Shown one piece after another: positions 1 to 6,529 of a stretch of 6,529 nucleotides of DNA (within the stretch, counting starts at the first letter, position 1; each line of letters opens with the position of its first letter). Source of the stretch: Gemmatimonadales bacterium (GTDB taxonomy: Bacteria; Gemmatimonadota; Gemmatimonadetes; Palauibacterales; Palauibacteraceae); NCBI GenBank assembly GCA_030608825.1, contig JAUWDL010000081.1, positions 1-6,529 on the forward strand, read 5' to 3'. The position numbers and the translations under genes were made by a program. The notes under the pieces are model-generated. The model ran no database searches. It was not told the DNA's origin and was given only the letters and a program-made list of their open reading frames with translations.

Positions 1-574
<574 letters not shown>

Positions 575-1882
575 CTACGCTCCGCTCTCTGCCGAATCCG
601 GCGCCGTGAGCTCTGCGAGCAACTCCTCGATGCCGATCGAGCGCTCGTCGCCCGTCGACATGTCGCGAACGGATGCCGTTCCGTCCCGCTGCTCATCAGG
701 CCCGATCACGATCGCACGGGAAGCGCCCGCCTGGTCGGCGGCTCGGAACTGGCGTCCGACGCTTCGGCCCCGGTAATCCAACCCGACGCTTCGGCCCCTC
801 TCCCTGAGCCGGCGGGCGAGAGCGATCGCCGTCGGCCGCTGCTCCGGTGTCACGTAGACGATGAAGTCATCGAGCCGCGCCGAGTCTCCAGGCAGGAGCC
901 CCTTCTCCTTCAGGAGCTCTCCGAGCACTACGTCGCCCAGGCCGAAGCCGAGCGCCGGCAGATCCGGTCCCCCCAGGGCCGCCAGCAGGTCATCGTAACG
1001 TCCGCCGCCACAGATGGCGCGGAGGCGACCGCTCTTCCCCCACAGCTCGAACACGAGGCCGGTGTAGTAATCCAGCCCCCGGACGAGACGCGGATCGAAG
1101 ACCACGAACTCCGACAACCCCTGGTGGCGGATGAGCTCGAAGAAGGCGTCCAGCCGCTGGATCGCCTCGGAGACGCCGCTCGACCCACCATACTCGTCCG
1201 ACAGATCCTCCAGACTGCACTCTCGAACCGCGAGAGCCCGACGAACGCCGGCTTCGTTCAGGCCGAGCCCCGAGAGGCGCTCGGCCAGCCACTCATCGCC
1301 CTGACGCTCGGAACGATCGAGGGCACTGATCGCCTCGAGGATCTGCCCGCTCGGCACGCCGATCTCCTCCAGGATGAGCGTGATCAGCCGACGGTCCGAG
1401 ACCCGGGCCATGAAGTCGTCCGCGCCGAGGCCGAAATAGCGGAGCACATCGACGGCCGCAGCCACGAGCTCGGCGTCGGCCATCACGTCCGTCTCGCCGA
1501 CGATGTCGACGTTGAGCTGGAAGTGTTCTCGCAGCCGCCCCCGCTGAGGCCGCTCGTAGCGGAAGAGCTGCGGGATGGAGAACCACTTGATCGGCTTCGG
1601 AAGGCCCTGGGCCCGCGCGCCGACCATGCGGGCCAACGTGGGCGTCATCTCCGGCCTGAGCGCCACCTCCCGACCTCCCCGGTCCACGAAGCTGTACAGC
1701 TGCCCCACGATCTCGGGGCACGACTTCGCCGTGTACAACTCCAGAGCCTCGAGCGGAGGGCCGTCGTACTCCACGAACCCGTAGCGCCTCGCCACCTCGC
1801 GCCAGCCTGAGAAGATGTGGCGCCGAAGGACGAAATCTTCCGGGTAGGAGTCCCGAAAGCCGGGAAGGCTCGAGGCGGTCAT
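575..1882 (-). CDS. hisS: Histidyl-tRNA synthetase
   Basis: HisS is the class II synthetase that charges tRNA-His, acting as a cytoplasmic dimer. The 435-residue product has GFRDSYPED (8-16) at the N-terminus, RPEMTPTLAR (76-85), motif 2 around FRYERPQRGRLREHFQ (107-122), the histidine-specific blocks RGLDYYTG (268-275, with R268 as the catalytic arginine) and GGGRYDDL (292-299), and a C-terminal anticodon-binding domain from about 338 onward. Motif 3 reads LGFGLGDVVLGELL (311-324), where the usual Gly-Leu-Glu-Arg is Gly-Asp-Val-Val, so the motif-3 arginine is missing. The ATG is the first possible start after the bacilliredoxin TAG, which lies 18 bases upstream in the same frame. It has no Shine-Dalgarno sequence; the leader is pyrimidine-rich. 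The protein ends in SAESGA, and proS follows after six bases. Misassignment to HisZ is unlikely because the histidine-binding blocks are intact. Confidence 0.96.
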   Translation of the reverse strand: MTASSLPGFRDSYPEDFVLRRHIFSGWREVARRYGFVEYDGPPLEALELYTAKSCPEIVGQLYSFVDRGGREVALRPEMTPTLARMVGARAQGLPKPIKWFSIPQLFRYERPQRGRLREHFQLNVDIVGETDVMADAELVAAAVDVLRYFGLGADDFMARVSDRRLITLILEEIGVPSGQILEAISALDRSERQGDEWLAERLSGLGLNEAGVRRALAVRECSLEDLSDEYGGSSGVSEAIQRLDAFFELIRHQGLSEFVVFDPRLVRGLDYYTGLVFELWGKSGRLRAICGGGRYDDLLAALGGPDLPALGFGLGDVVLGELLKEKGLLPGDSARLDDFIVYVTPEQRPTAIALARRLRERGRSVGLDYRGRSVGRQFRAADQAGASRAIVIGPDEQRDGTASVRDMSTGDERSIGIEELLAELTAPDSAESGA

Positions 1883-1900
1883 GCGGCGGCGGAGGATCGG

Positions 1901-2329
1901 CTACGCGGGAGCCGCGCAGTAGCGATCGAACGCCGCCTTCATCTCATCGGCGATCGCATCGGCGCTTCTGCCTTCGATCTGATGCCGCTCGAGCATGAAC
2001 ACCAGGTCACCATCCTGCAGCAAAGCGATCGAGGGCGATGAGGGACGGTATCCCGTCAGGAACTCGCGCGCGCGGGCGCTGGCCTCGGGGTCCTGACCGG
2101 CAAACACGGTCACCATCGCATCGGGCCGCGTCGGGTGCTGCGCGGCCATCGCCACGGCCGGCCGAGCGTTCCGGGCGGCGCAGCCGCACACGGAGTTCAC
2201 GACCAACAGCACGGTCCCCGAATCGGGACCCAGAGCTTCATCCACCTCTTCGGAGGTGACGAGCTCCCGGACCCCAAGGCGGACCAGCTCCTCCCGCATC
2301 GGCTGAACGAGCACCGGATCGTAGATCAT
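1901..2329 (-). CDS. BrxA/BrxB-family bacilliredoxin (YphP/YqiW family), CGC active site
   Basis: The 142-residue product matches the small thioredoxin-like bacilliredoxin family, which in Bacillus removes bacillithiol from oxidised cytoplasmic proteins. The diagnostic feature is the VVNSVCGCAARNARPA segment (43-58), with the unusual CGC active site (C48, C50) in place of thioredoxin's CXXC, and the SPSIALLQDGDLVFMLERHQIEG stretch (98-120) with its family-typical proline before the last strands. Length is normal for the family. A third cysteine, C138, sits near the C-terminus. The ATG overlaps the folC stop (ATGA) and has GAGGAG ten bases upstream; earlier in-frame starts lie inside folC. Its place between folC and hisS implies constant housekeeping expression. 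Family membership is clear. The actual substrate is inferred and depends on whether the organism makes bacillithiol; glutathione- or protein-thiol roles are alternatives. Confidence 0.9.
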   Translation of the reverse strand: MIYDPVLVQPMREELVRLGVRELVTSEEVDEALGPDSGTVLLVVNSVCGCAARNARPAVAMAAQHPTRPDAMVTVFAGQDPEASARAREFLTGYRPSSPSIALLQDGDLVFMLERHQIEGRSADAIADEMKAAFDRYCAAPA

Positions 2330-3747
2330 CTCTTGGTTTCTCCTCTTTCTCCATGTCGTCGATTCGAGTCGCATCCGCTGTACGGCCGGCCCGGTTCGAG
2401 AACGCCCTCCGCCTCCAAGGCATCCCTGACATCCCCGACCAGATAACACGAGCCGGCCACTACTACCGTCCCCCCCTCCGCGAGTTCGCTGGCGCGGCTC
2501 AGGGCCGTCGCCAGCTCGGCCGAGGACTCGACCGCGAGAGGGCGCCCTCCTCTACCGCTTCCGACCTCGTGACGCTCCAGGTAGGCCTGGACCCCCGCCA
2601 AATCCCAGCCCGCTCCCTCCGGATGGGAGTCCGCGATCGTCAGCACCATCGCGTCGGCCGTCTCCCGCAGCACATCGAGGATGCCCGGCCATGCTTTCCG
2701 TGCGAGCATCGCCGTGAGAATGACCAGGGGCCGGCGCGGCCTCAACGCGTCAAGCGTCGCCGCCAGAGCCGAGGCACCGGCCGGATTGTGAGCCACATCC
2801 AGAATCCAGGTGACCCGTCCGCCCTCCAGCATCTCGACTCGACCCGGCCACCGGACGCGTGCCATCAGATCCGGAAGACGGGAGGCCTGTGGAAGCCTGC
2901 CCACTCGCTCCAGGAGCAGCAGGGCGACGGCCGCGTTGTGAGCCTGGTGCACGCCCGGCAGCGGAACCTCGAGGCCGATGCCATGGGGCCAGGCCGGCGA
3001 GCGGTAGGTGAACTCCGTGCCGGTCGAGTGGACCCGCACGTCCGCTACGCGGGCCGCTCGACCCAGACGATACAACGGCGCCCCGACCTCGTGCGCCTTC
3101 GCCTCGACCACCTGCAGAGCTTCCGCCGGGAGCTCTCCGAGAGCCGTCGGCACCGCAGGCTTCAGAATGCCGGCCTTCTCCGCCGCCACCTCGCCAAGCG
3201 AGTGACCCAGATACTCGCAGTGGTCGAGGCCGACGCTGACGATCGCGCAGCCCTCGGGGCGAAGGACGTTCGTCGCATCCAGCCTGCCACCCAGGCCCAC
3301 CTCCACCGCGGCCAGCTCGATCCCCGCCTCCGCGAAGGCGAGAAACGCCAGGGCGGTCGCGCCCTCGAAGTAGGACGCCCCCTCTCTCTCGGCCAGCGGA
3401 CGCACGCGGGCCGCACAGCGCTCCAGGAGTTCCGCCTCCGCATCCACTCCGTCGATGCGAATCCGCTCCGCGAACAAAGAAAGGTGCGGAGACGTGTAGA
3501 GCCCCACCGGCCTTTCGGCGCCGACGATCGCGCCCGCGATGGCGCACACGGACCCCTTGCCGTTCGTACCGCCGATGTGAAGCGAATCATAGGCGAGGTG
3601 CGGATCGCCCAGATCCTCCAGGATTCGGGAAATCCGGTCGAGGCCCCAGCGAATGTGGCCCACCGGACGATCGAGGAGGCGGTCGAGCTCTGACTCGGAG
3701 GTGCCTTCAGGCCTTCGCGCCACGCGAGGTGTCGGAGAGCTCAGCAC
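2326..3747 (-). CDS. folC: Bifunctional folylpolyglutamate synthase / dihydrofolate synthase
   Basis: FolC is a cytoplasmic ATP-dependent Mur-ligase-like enzyme that adds L-glutamate to folates and usually also to dihydropteroate. The 473-residue product shows the ATP-binding loop GGTNGKGSV (59-67), TSPHL (85-89), EVGLGGRLDATNV (149-161), GLDHCEYLG (173-181) with EKAGI (190-194) carrying the lysine that is carbamylated in the family, PGRVEML (301-307), DVAHNP (317-322) and GSCYLVGDVR (432-441). Start is a GTG inside the last codons of accD (ATGTGCTGA), a seven-base overlap. No purine-rich Shine-Dalgarno sequence precedes it, so coupling to accD termination is likely; an in-frame GTG at 3723-3721 is an alternative. 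About 30 residues after the last conserved block form a polar tail (RRHGERGETKR at its end) that looks unconserved. Its TGA overlaps the next ATG. Whether both activities are present cannot be read from sequence alone. Confidence 0.95.
   Translation of the reverse strand: MLSSPTPRVARRPEGTSESELDRLLDRPVGHIRWGLDRISRILEDLGDPHLAYDSLHIGGTNGKGSVCAIAGAIVGAERPVGLYTSPHLSLFAERIRIDGVDAEAELLERCAARVRPLAEREGASYFEGATALAFLAFAEAGIELAAVEVGLGGRLDATNVLRPEGCAIVSVGLDHCEYLGHSLGEVAAEKAGILKPAVPTALGELPAEALQVVEAKAHEVGAPLYRLGRAARVADVRVHSTGTEFTYRSPAWPHGIGLEVPLPGVHQAHNAAVALLLLERVGRLPQASRLPDLMARVRWPGRVEMLEGGRVTWILDVAHNPAGASALAATLDALRPRRPLVILTAMLARKAWPGILDVLRETADAMVLTIADSHPEGAGWDLAGVQAYLERHEVGSGRGGRPLAVESSAELATALSRASELAEGGTVVVAGSCYLVGDVRDALEAEGVLEPGRPYSGCDSNRRHGERGETKR
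2340..2345 (-). promoter_or_regulatory. Ribosome binding site of the bacilliredoxin gene inside the folC 3' end
   Basis: GAGGAG lies ten bases before the ATG at 2329-2327 on the minus strand and is coded within the Glu-Arg-Gly-Glu tail of FolC. It selects this ATG over upstream in-frame starts that would run through folC. Confidence 0.65.
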
Positions 3748-4574
3748 ATGTGGTGGAGGAGCGTCGAGAGAACAGGCTTCATCTCCACGCGGGGTACGAT
3801 CCGGTCGACCATGCCGTGAGCGAGGAGGAACTCGGCACGCTGGAAGCCATCCGGAAGGTCCTGTCGGATCGTCTCCTTGATCACCCTGGGGCCGGCAAAC
3901 CCGATGAGCGCCTCCGGCTCCGAGAGGATCACGTCACCCAGCATCGCGTAGCTGGCCGTGACGCCACCCGTGGTCGGGTGCGTGAGAACGCTGATGTACG
4001 GGTTTCCATCCTCGGCCAGCCGCTCAAGCGCGGCCGCGGTCTTCGCCATCTGCATCAGCGAGAAGATCCCCTCCTGCATCCTCGCGCCACCCGATGCGGA
4101 GATGAGGATCAAGGGGCTGCCTTCTTCCGTGGCCCGGTCCGCCAATCTGCGGATCTTCTCGCCGACCACCGATCCCATGGATCCCCCGATAAAGCCGAAG
4201 TCCATGGCGCCCAGATAGACGTCCCTGTCGTCCAAGCGCCCCCTTCCCGTCCGGATCGCATCGGTCGGTCCCACCTTCTCGATCGCTGCTTTCACCCGCT
4301 CGGTGTACGGCTTCGAGTCCACGAAGCCCAGCGGGTCGGTGGAACGGAGGTGCGTGTCGAACTCCTCGAGGAAGCCGTCGTCCAGAAGCAACGCGATGTA
4401 CTCGTCGGCGGGGATGCGGAAGTGGTGCCCGCACTCCGGGCAGACGTGCGCATTCTCGCTCAGGCGCCGCTCGTAGAGAATCTCCCCGCACCCGTCGCAC
4501 TTCACCCAGACGTCTGCCGCCAGCTCACGCTTCTGCGACACGAGCTTCTGCTTGGGCTTTTTGAACCAGGTCAT
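3741..4574 (-). CDS. accD: Acetyl-CoA carboxylase carboxyltransferase subunit beta
   Basis: AccD is the zinc-binding beta subunit of acetyl-CoA carboxylase carboxyltransferase. With AccA it transfers the carboxyl group from carboxybiotin to acetyl-CoA, giving malonyl-CoA for fatty acid synthesis in the cytoplasm. The 277-residue protein is of typical length. It begins MTWFKKPK and has a four-cysteine zinc ribbon (C26, C29, C45, C48; CX2C-X15-CX2C). The crotonase-fold carboxyltransferase domain follows, with SASGGARMQEG (159-169) and TTGGVTASYA (201-210), whose Gly-Gly pairs form the oxyanion sites, and IGFAGPRVI (224-232). Start ATG has a GAGGAG five bases upstream; a much longer open frame reading back through rodA is ignored. 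No accA lies within the window, so the partner subunit must be coded elsewhere. The last codons overlap the folC start by seven bases. Confidence 0.97.
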   Translation of the reverse strand: MTWFKKPKQKLVSQKRELAADVWVKCDGCGEILYERRLSENAHVCPECGHHFRIPADEYIALLLDDGFLEEFDTHLRSTDPLGFVDSKPYTERVKAAIEKVGPTDAIRTGRGRLDDRDVYLGAMDFGFIGGSMGSVVGEKIRRLADRATEEGSPLILISASGGARMQEGIFSLMQMAKTAAALERLAEDGNPYISVLTHPTTGGVTASYAMLGDVILSEPEALIGFAGPRVIKETIRQDLPDGFQRAEFLLAHGMVDRIVPRVEMKPVLSTLLHHMC

Positions 4575-4579
4575 GAGAG

Positions 4580-4585
4580 CTCCTC
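4580..4585 (-). promoter_or_regulatory. Ribosome binding site of accD
   Basis: GAGGAG lies five bases before the ATG at 4574-4572 on the minus strand. It decides the accD start: the same frame is open far upstream through rodA, but only this ATG gives a normal AccD N-terminus and has a Shine-Dalgarno sequence. Confidence 0.8.
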
Positions 4586-4601
4586 GAGATCGGCGCCCGA
4601 A

Positions 4602-4631
4602 AATATACCCGGTCCGGTGCGGGGCTGCGAA
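4602..4631 (-). promoter_or_regulatory. Candidate sigma-70-like promoter for accD and downstream genes
   Basis: On the minus strand TTCGCA (4631-4626, four of six matches to TTGACA) is followed after 18 bases by TATATT (4607-4602, five of six matches to TATAAT). Transcription would start near 4594-4598, giving a leader of about 20-25 bases that still includes the accD ribosome binding site. The -10 is the most AT-rich stretch nearby, which strengthens the call. The -35 is weak, and the spacer is one base longer than the optimum, so this stays a prediction. Confidence 0.45.
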
Positions 4632-4648
4632 GTCGGGGAGGTTTAGTG

Positions 4649-5875
4649 TCAGGCTCCGGACTCGGCGGAAGCCCGCGCCACGATCGCCAGTCCCACGAAC
4701 ATCATGAGCAGGAAGGTGCCTCCGTAGCTCAAGAACGGAAGCGGCAGCCCTGTGATCGGCATCAGCCCCACCGTCATGCCGACATTGATGATCAAGTGCG
4801 AGAACCAGACAGCGAAGAGGCAGAACACGGTGATGCTGGCGAAGGAGTCCTCGGTCGACCTGGCCACGCCCAGCACCCGGCGCAGGAAGAGCCCGAGCAG
4901 CACCAGCAGTAGCGCGACGCCGAAGAAGCCCAGCTCCTCGCCGATGACGGAGAAGATGAAGTCGGTATGCTGCTCGGGCAGGAACGCGAGGCGTTTCTGC
5001 GGCCCGTCGGCGAATCCCTGACCGAACCACCCCCCGGAACCTATCGCCACCTTGGACTGGATCAGGTGCCAGCCTGCGCCGCGGGGATCGACGCCTGGAT
5101 CGAGAAACACGACGAGGCGGTTCTGCTGGTACGGAGCCAGGCTTCGCCAGAACGGAAGCGTGAGCGCGCCCGCCGCAACGTTGGCCAGCAGCACGAGAAT
5201 CCCTTCGGCAGCGAACGGGCGATAGAGGTACAGAAACACGGCGAGCGCGAGGAACCAGATGCCCCACACGACAGGCGAGAACCCGAGAAGCAGGCTGATG
5301 CCGGGACTGACCAGCATGAACAGGATGGCCATCGGGACGCCGGCCCAGAAAAGCGCCGCGATCAGGATCGCGCCGAAGACGAGGGCGCTCCCCAGATCGG
5401 GCTGCAGCGCCACGAGGCCCACCGGAACGAGGACGATGAGAACGGGGCGAACCAGCTGCGATAGCCGGCTCAACTCGCCTCGGTCAGAGGAGAAGGTGCG
5501 CGCCAGGAGCAAGATGGTGGCGAGCTTGGCAAGCTCCGCCGGCTGCATGCCCAGCGGCCCGATGTAGAGCCAGCTTCGCGTGTTCGGACCCGTGCCGACC
5601 AGCAGCACGACGACCAGCAACACGACGGAAGCCGAGTAAAGCCACACCGCGGCCCAGTCCAACCAGCGGAGCGGTATCCGACTGACCGTCAGGAACGCGA
5701 TGAGCGCGAGCACCAACCAGACCAGCTGGCGACGCCAGGCACCGGTGGCGACTGAAGGCACCTCGACCTGCCCGGCCGAATAGATCATCGCGGCTCCCGC
5801 AAAGGCGAGCAGGATCGCCAGCCCGAAGAGCTTGAGATCGCCGGGAGGACGAAGCGCCCGTACAGCCGCGATCAC
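4649..5875 (-). CDS. rodA: RodA, SEDS-family peptidoglycan glycosyltransferase
   Basis: RodA is the integral-membrane glycosyltransferase that polymerises lipid II into glycan strands for lateral wall growth, working with PBP2, whose gene lies directly upstream. The 408-residue product has the usual length and is strongly hydrophobic, with about ten membrane segments; clear ones are near residues 14-34, 48-67, 72-93, 143-157, 162-178, 205-218, 309-331 and 346-366. SEDS signatures are GPLGMQPAELAKL (106-118), QPDLGSA (158-164), LPEQHTDFIFSVIGEELGF (299-317), where D305 matches the conserved catalytic-region aspartate, and GLPLPFLSYGG (376-386) near the C-terminus. The start is GTG, overlapping the mrdA stop and preceded by GAGGAGG. 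FtsW is the main alternative, but the PBP2 neighbour and the sequence favour RodA. The protein ends in SAESGA, as HisS does. Confidence 0.97.
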   Translation of the reverse strand: MIAAVRALRPPGDLKLFGLAILLAFAGAAMIYSAGQVEVPSVATGAWRRQLVWLVLALIAFLTVSRIPLRWLDWAAVWLYSASVVLLVVVLLVGTGPNTRSWLYIGPLGMQPAELAKLATILLLARTFSSDRGELSRLSQLVRPVLIVLVPVGLVALQPDLGSALVFGAILIAALFWAGVPMAILFMLVSPGISLLLGFSPVVWGIWFLALAVFLYLYRPFAAEGILVLLANVAAGALTLPFWRSLAPYQQNRLVVFLDPGVDPRGAGWHLIQSKVAIGSGGWFGQGFADGPQKRLAFLPEQHTDFIFSVIGEELGFFGVALLLVLLGLFLRRVLGVARSTEDSFASITVFCLFAVWFSHLIINVGMTVGLMPITGLPLPFLSYGGTFLLMMFVGLAIVARASAESGA

Positions 5876-6529
5876 GGGGCCTCCTCATCGCCGACCGGTG
5901 GTCCCTCCGGTACATCGGCCAGAGCGGGCGCTAGAAGCTCGGGGTGGAGCATGTCCAGGTACCGTTCAACAACCCGAATCCCGAAAGGCACCGCCTGCGA
6001 CACCTGGTAGTCGGGGTGGCCGAACTCAACGATCGCTGCGATCACGATCTCGGGGTCGTCAGCCGGTGCGAACCCGATGAACCATGAATGCGGCGCTCCG
6101 TGAGGGTTCTGGGCGGTCCCCGTCTTGCCTGCCATCTCCCAGCGATCGGAGCGATACGAGTAGGCGGTGCCGTCGGGGTGGTTCACGACAGCGCGCAACG
6201 CCTCCACGAGCTGGCTTCGTTGGGACTCCGAGAGGCCCAACTCCCACGTGGCGCGGCGGGCGGCGAGTCCCTCGCTCCTCGCGAGATGCGGAACGATCGG
6301 GGGCTTGCCGGTGGCGAGCGCCGTGTAGAACTGAGCCATCCGCAGCAGAGACTGCTGGTTCTCGCCCTGACCGATCGAGAGGTTGAGCACCACGGACTCC
6401 GTCCAACCCCTCTCACCGTACCGTTCGTCATACCATTCTCGCGATGGCGGAAACATGCCGGGCGTCTCGTACGGCAGATCAATGCCCGTCGGTCGGCCGA
6501 AGCTGTAGAGGGCGGCGCCCTCCAGAAGC
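5872..6529 (-). CDS. mrdA: Penicillin-binding protein 2 (elongasome transpeptidase), C-terminal part, 5' end outside window
   Basis: This is the last 218 residues of a class B penicillin-binding protein, the D,D-transpeptidase that crosslinks peptidoglycan during cell elongation at the periplasmic face of the inner membrane. The reading frame stays open to the right edge, so the true start lies outside. Visible family signatures are a FGRPTGIDLPYE stretch near the edge, LSIGQGE, and the KTGT active-site box at 6115-6126, followed by a SWFIGFAP segment. The SxxK serine and the SxN motif belong to the missing part. The protein ends in an acidic, proline-rich tail (PPVGDEEAP). Its TGA stop overlaps the GTG start of rodA by four bases (GTGA), and the pairing with rodA marks it as PBP2 rather than the FtsW partner FtsI. 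The DNA coding the tail also supplies the rodA ribosome binding site. Identification is confident; the completeness of the protein cannot be judged. Confidence 0.95.
   Translation of the reverse strand, partial: LLEGAALYSFGRPTGIDLPYETPGMFPPSREWYDERYGERGWTESVVLNLSIGQGENQQSLLRMAQFYTALATGKPPIVPHLARSEGLAARRATWELGLSESQRSQLVEALRAVVNHPDGTAYSYRSDRWEMAGKTGTAQNPHGAPHSWFIGFAPADDPEIVIAAIVEFGHPDYQVSQAVPFGIRVVERYLDMLHPELLAPALADVPEGPPVGDEEAP
5880..5886 (-). promoter_or_regulatory. Ribosome binding site of rodA inside the mrdA 3' end
   Basis: On the minus strand GAGGAGG lies four bases before the rodA GTG start. It is coded within the Glu-Glu-Ala tail of PBP2. It supports the GTG at 5875-5873 as the rodA start and implies translational coupling of the two genes. 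Confidence 0.7.

Larger units (their letters stand above)
4575..4648 (-). other. Intergenic region between rodA and accD
   Basis: This 74-base interval is the only gap longer than 20 bases in the window. It contains an AT-rich island (around 4600-4607) in otherwise GC-rich DNA, read here as a promoter -10 element, and the accD Shine-Dalgarno sequence. I saw no stable hairpin followed by a T run, so no intrinsic terminator for rodA is called; read-through from rodA into accD remains possible. Confidence 0.7.

Noticed and set aside
2330..2449. A longer form of the bacilliredoxin starting inside folC
   Set aside because: The extra 40 residues do not belong to the family; the ATG at 2329 has GAGGAG upstream and forms a normal ATGA overlap.
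2353..3693. A 446-codon open frame on the plus strand opposite folC
   Set aside because: It is the mirror of folC, with low-complexity Arg/Gln/His-rich composition and no recognised motif.
3729..4646. A 305-codon open frame on the plus strand opposite accD
   Set aside because: It is antisense to accD, with no family resemblance and no plausible reason to prefer it over the conserved gene.
4609..4648. A possible intrinsic terminator after rodA
   Set aside because: Short GC repeats (CCGG-A-CCGG) occur, but I could not build a convincing stem followed by a T run on the minus strand.
4575..5267. An upstream extension of accD, in frame, reading back through rodA
   Set aside because: The added residues are Arg-rich shadow translation of rodA; the ATG at 4574 has a Shine-Dalgarno sequence and gives a standard AccD N-terminus.

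Overview
The window is a compact block of six bacterial genes, all read on the minus strand, so transcription runs from high to low coordinates. In that order they are: the C-terminal part of penicillin-binding protein 2 (mrdA, cut by the right edge), rodA, accD, folC, a BrxA/BrxB-family bacilliredoxin, hisS, and the N-terminal part of proS (cut by the left edge). Almost every base is coding. The only gap longer than 20 bases is the 74-base rodA-accD interval. No tRNA, rRNA, CRISPR array, insertion sequence or clear repeat was seen.

Layout. Region 4649-6529 is a cell-elongation module: PBP2 transpeptidase and its SEDS glycosyltransferase partner RodA, with a 4-base stop/start overlap. Region 4575-4648 separates this module from the rest; it holds a plausible sigma-70-like promoter and a good Shine-Dalgarno sequence for accD. 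Region 1-4574 is a metabolic and translation module: accD overlaps folC by 7 bases, folC overlaps the bacilliredoxin gene by 4 bases, hisS follows after 18 bases, and proS follows hisS after 6 bases. These spacings suggest one operon with translational coupling. It joins malonyl-CoA synthesis, folate polyglutamylation, low-molecular-weight-thiol redox repair and two class II aminoacyl-tRNA synthetases.

Organism. The DNA is GC-rich with strongly GC-biased third codon positions. ProS is of the archaeal/eukaryotic-like type that some bacterial phyla carry. HisS has a divergent motif 3, and a bacilliredoxin is present. Together with the PBP2-RodA-AccD-FolC order, this suggests a Gram-negative-type, rod-forming bacterium of a phylum such as Gemmatimonadota or a relative. 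That assignment is inference from memory of such gene orders, not a database result.

Novelty. This is mainly a housekeeping region, and I found no undescribed defence, mobile or RNA system. The points worth a second look are the missing motif-3 arginine in HisS, the bacilliredoxin inside a housekeeping operon, two successive gene junctions where the next gene lies in the same frame after a TAG stop, an identical SAESGA C-terminus on the unrelated RodA and HisS proteins, and the candidate internal promoter before accD.
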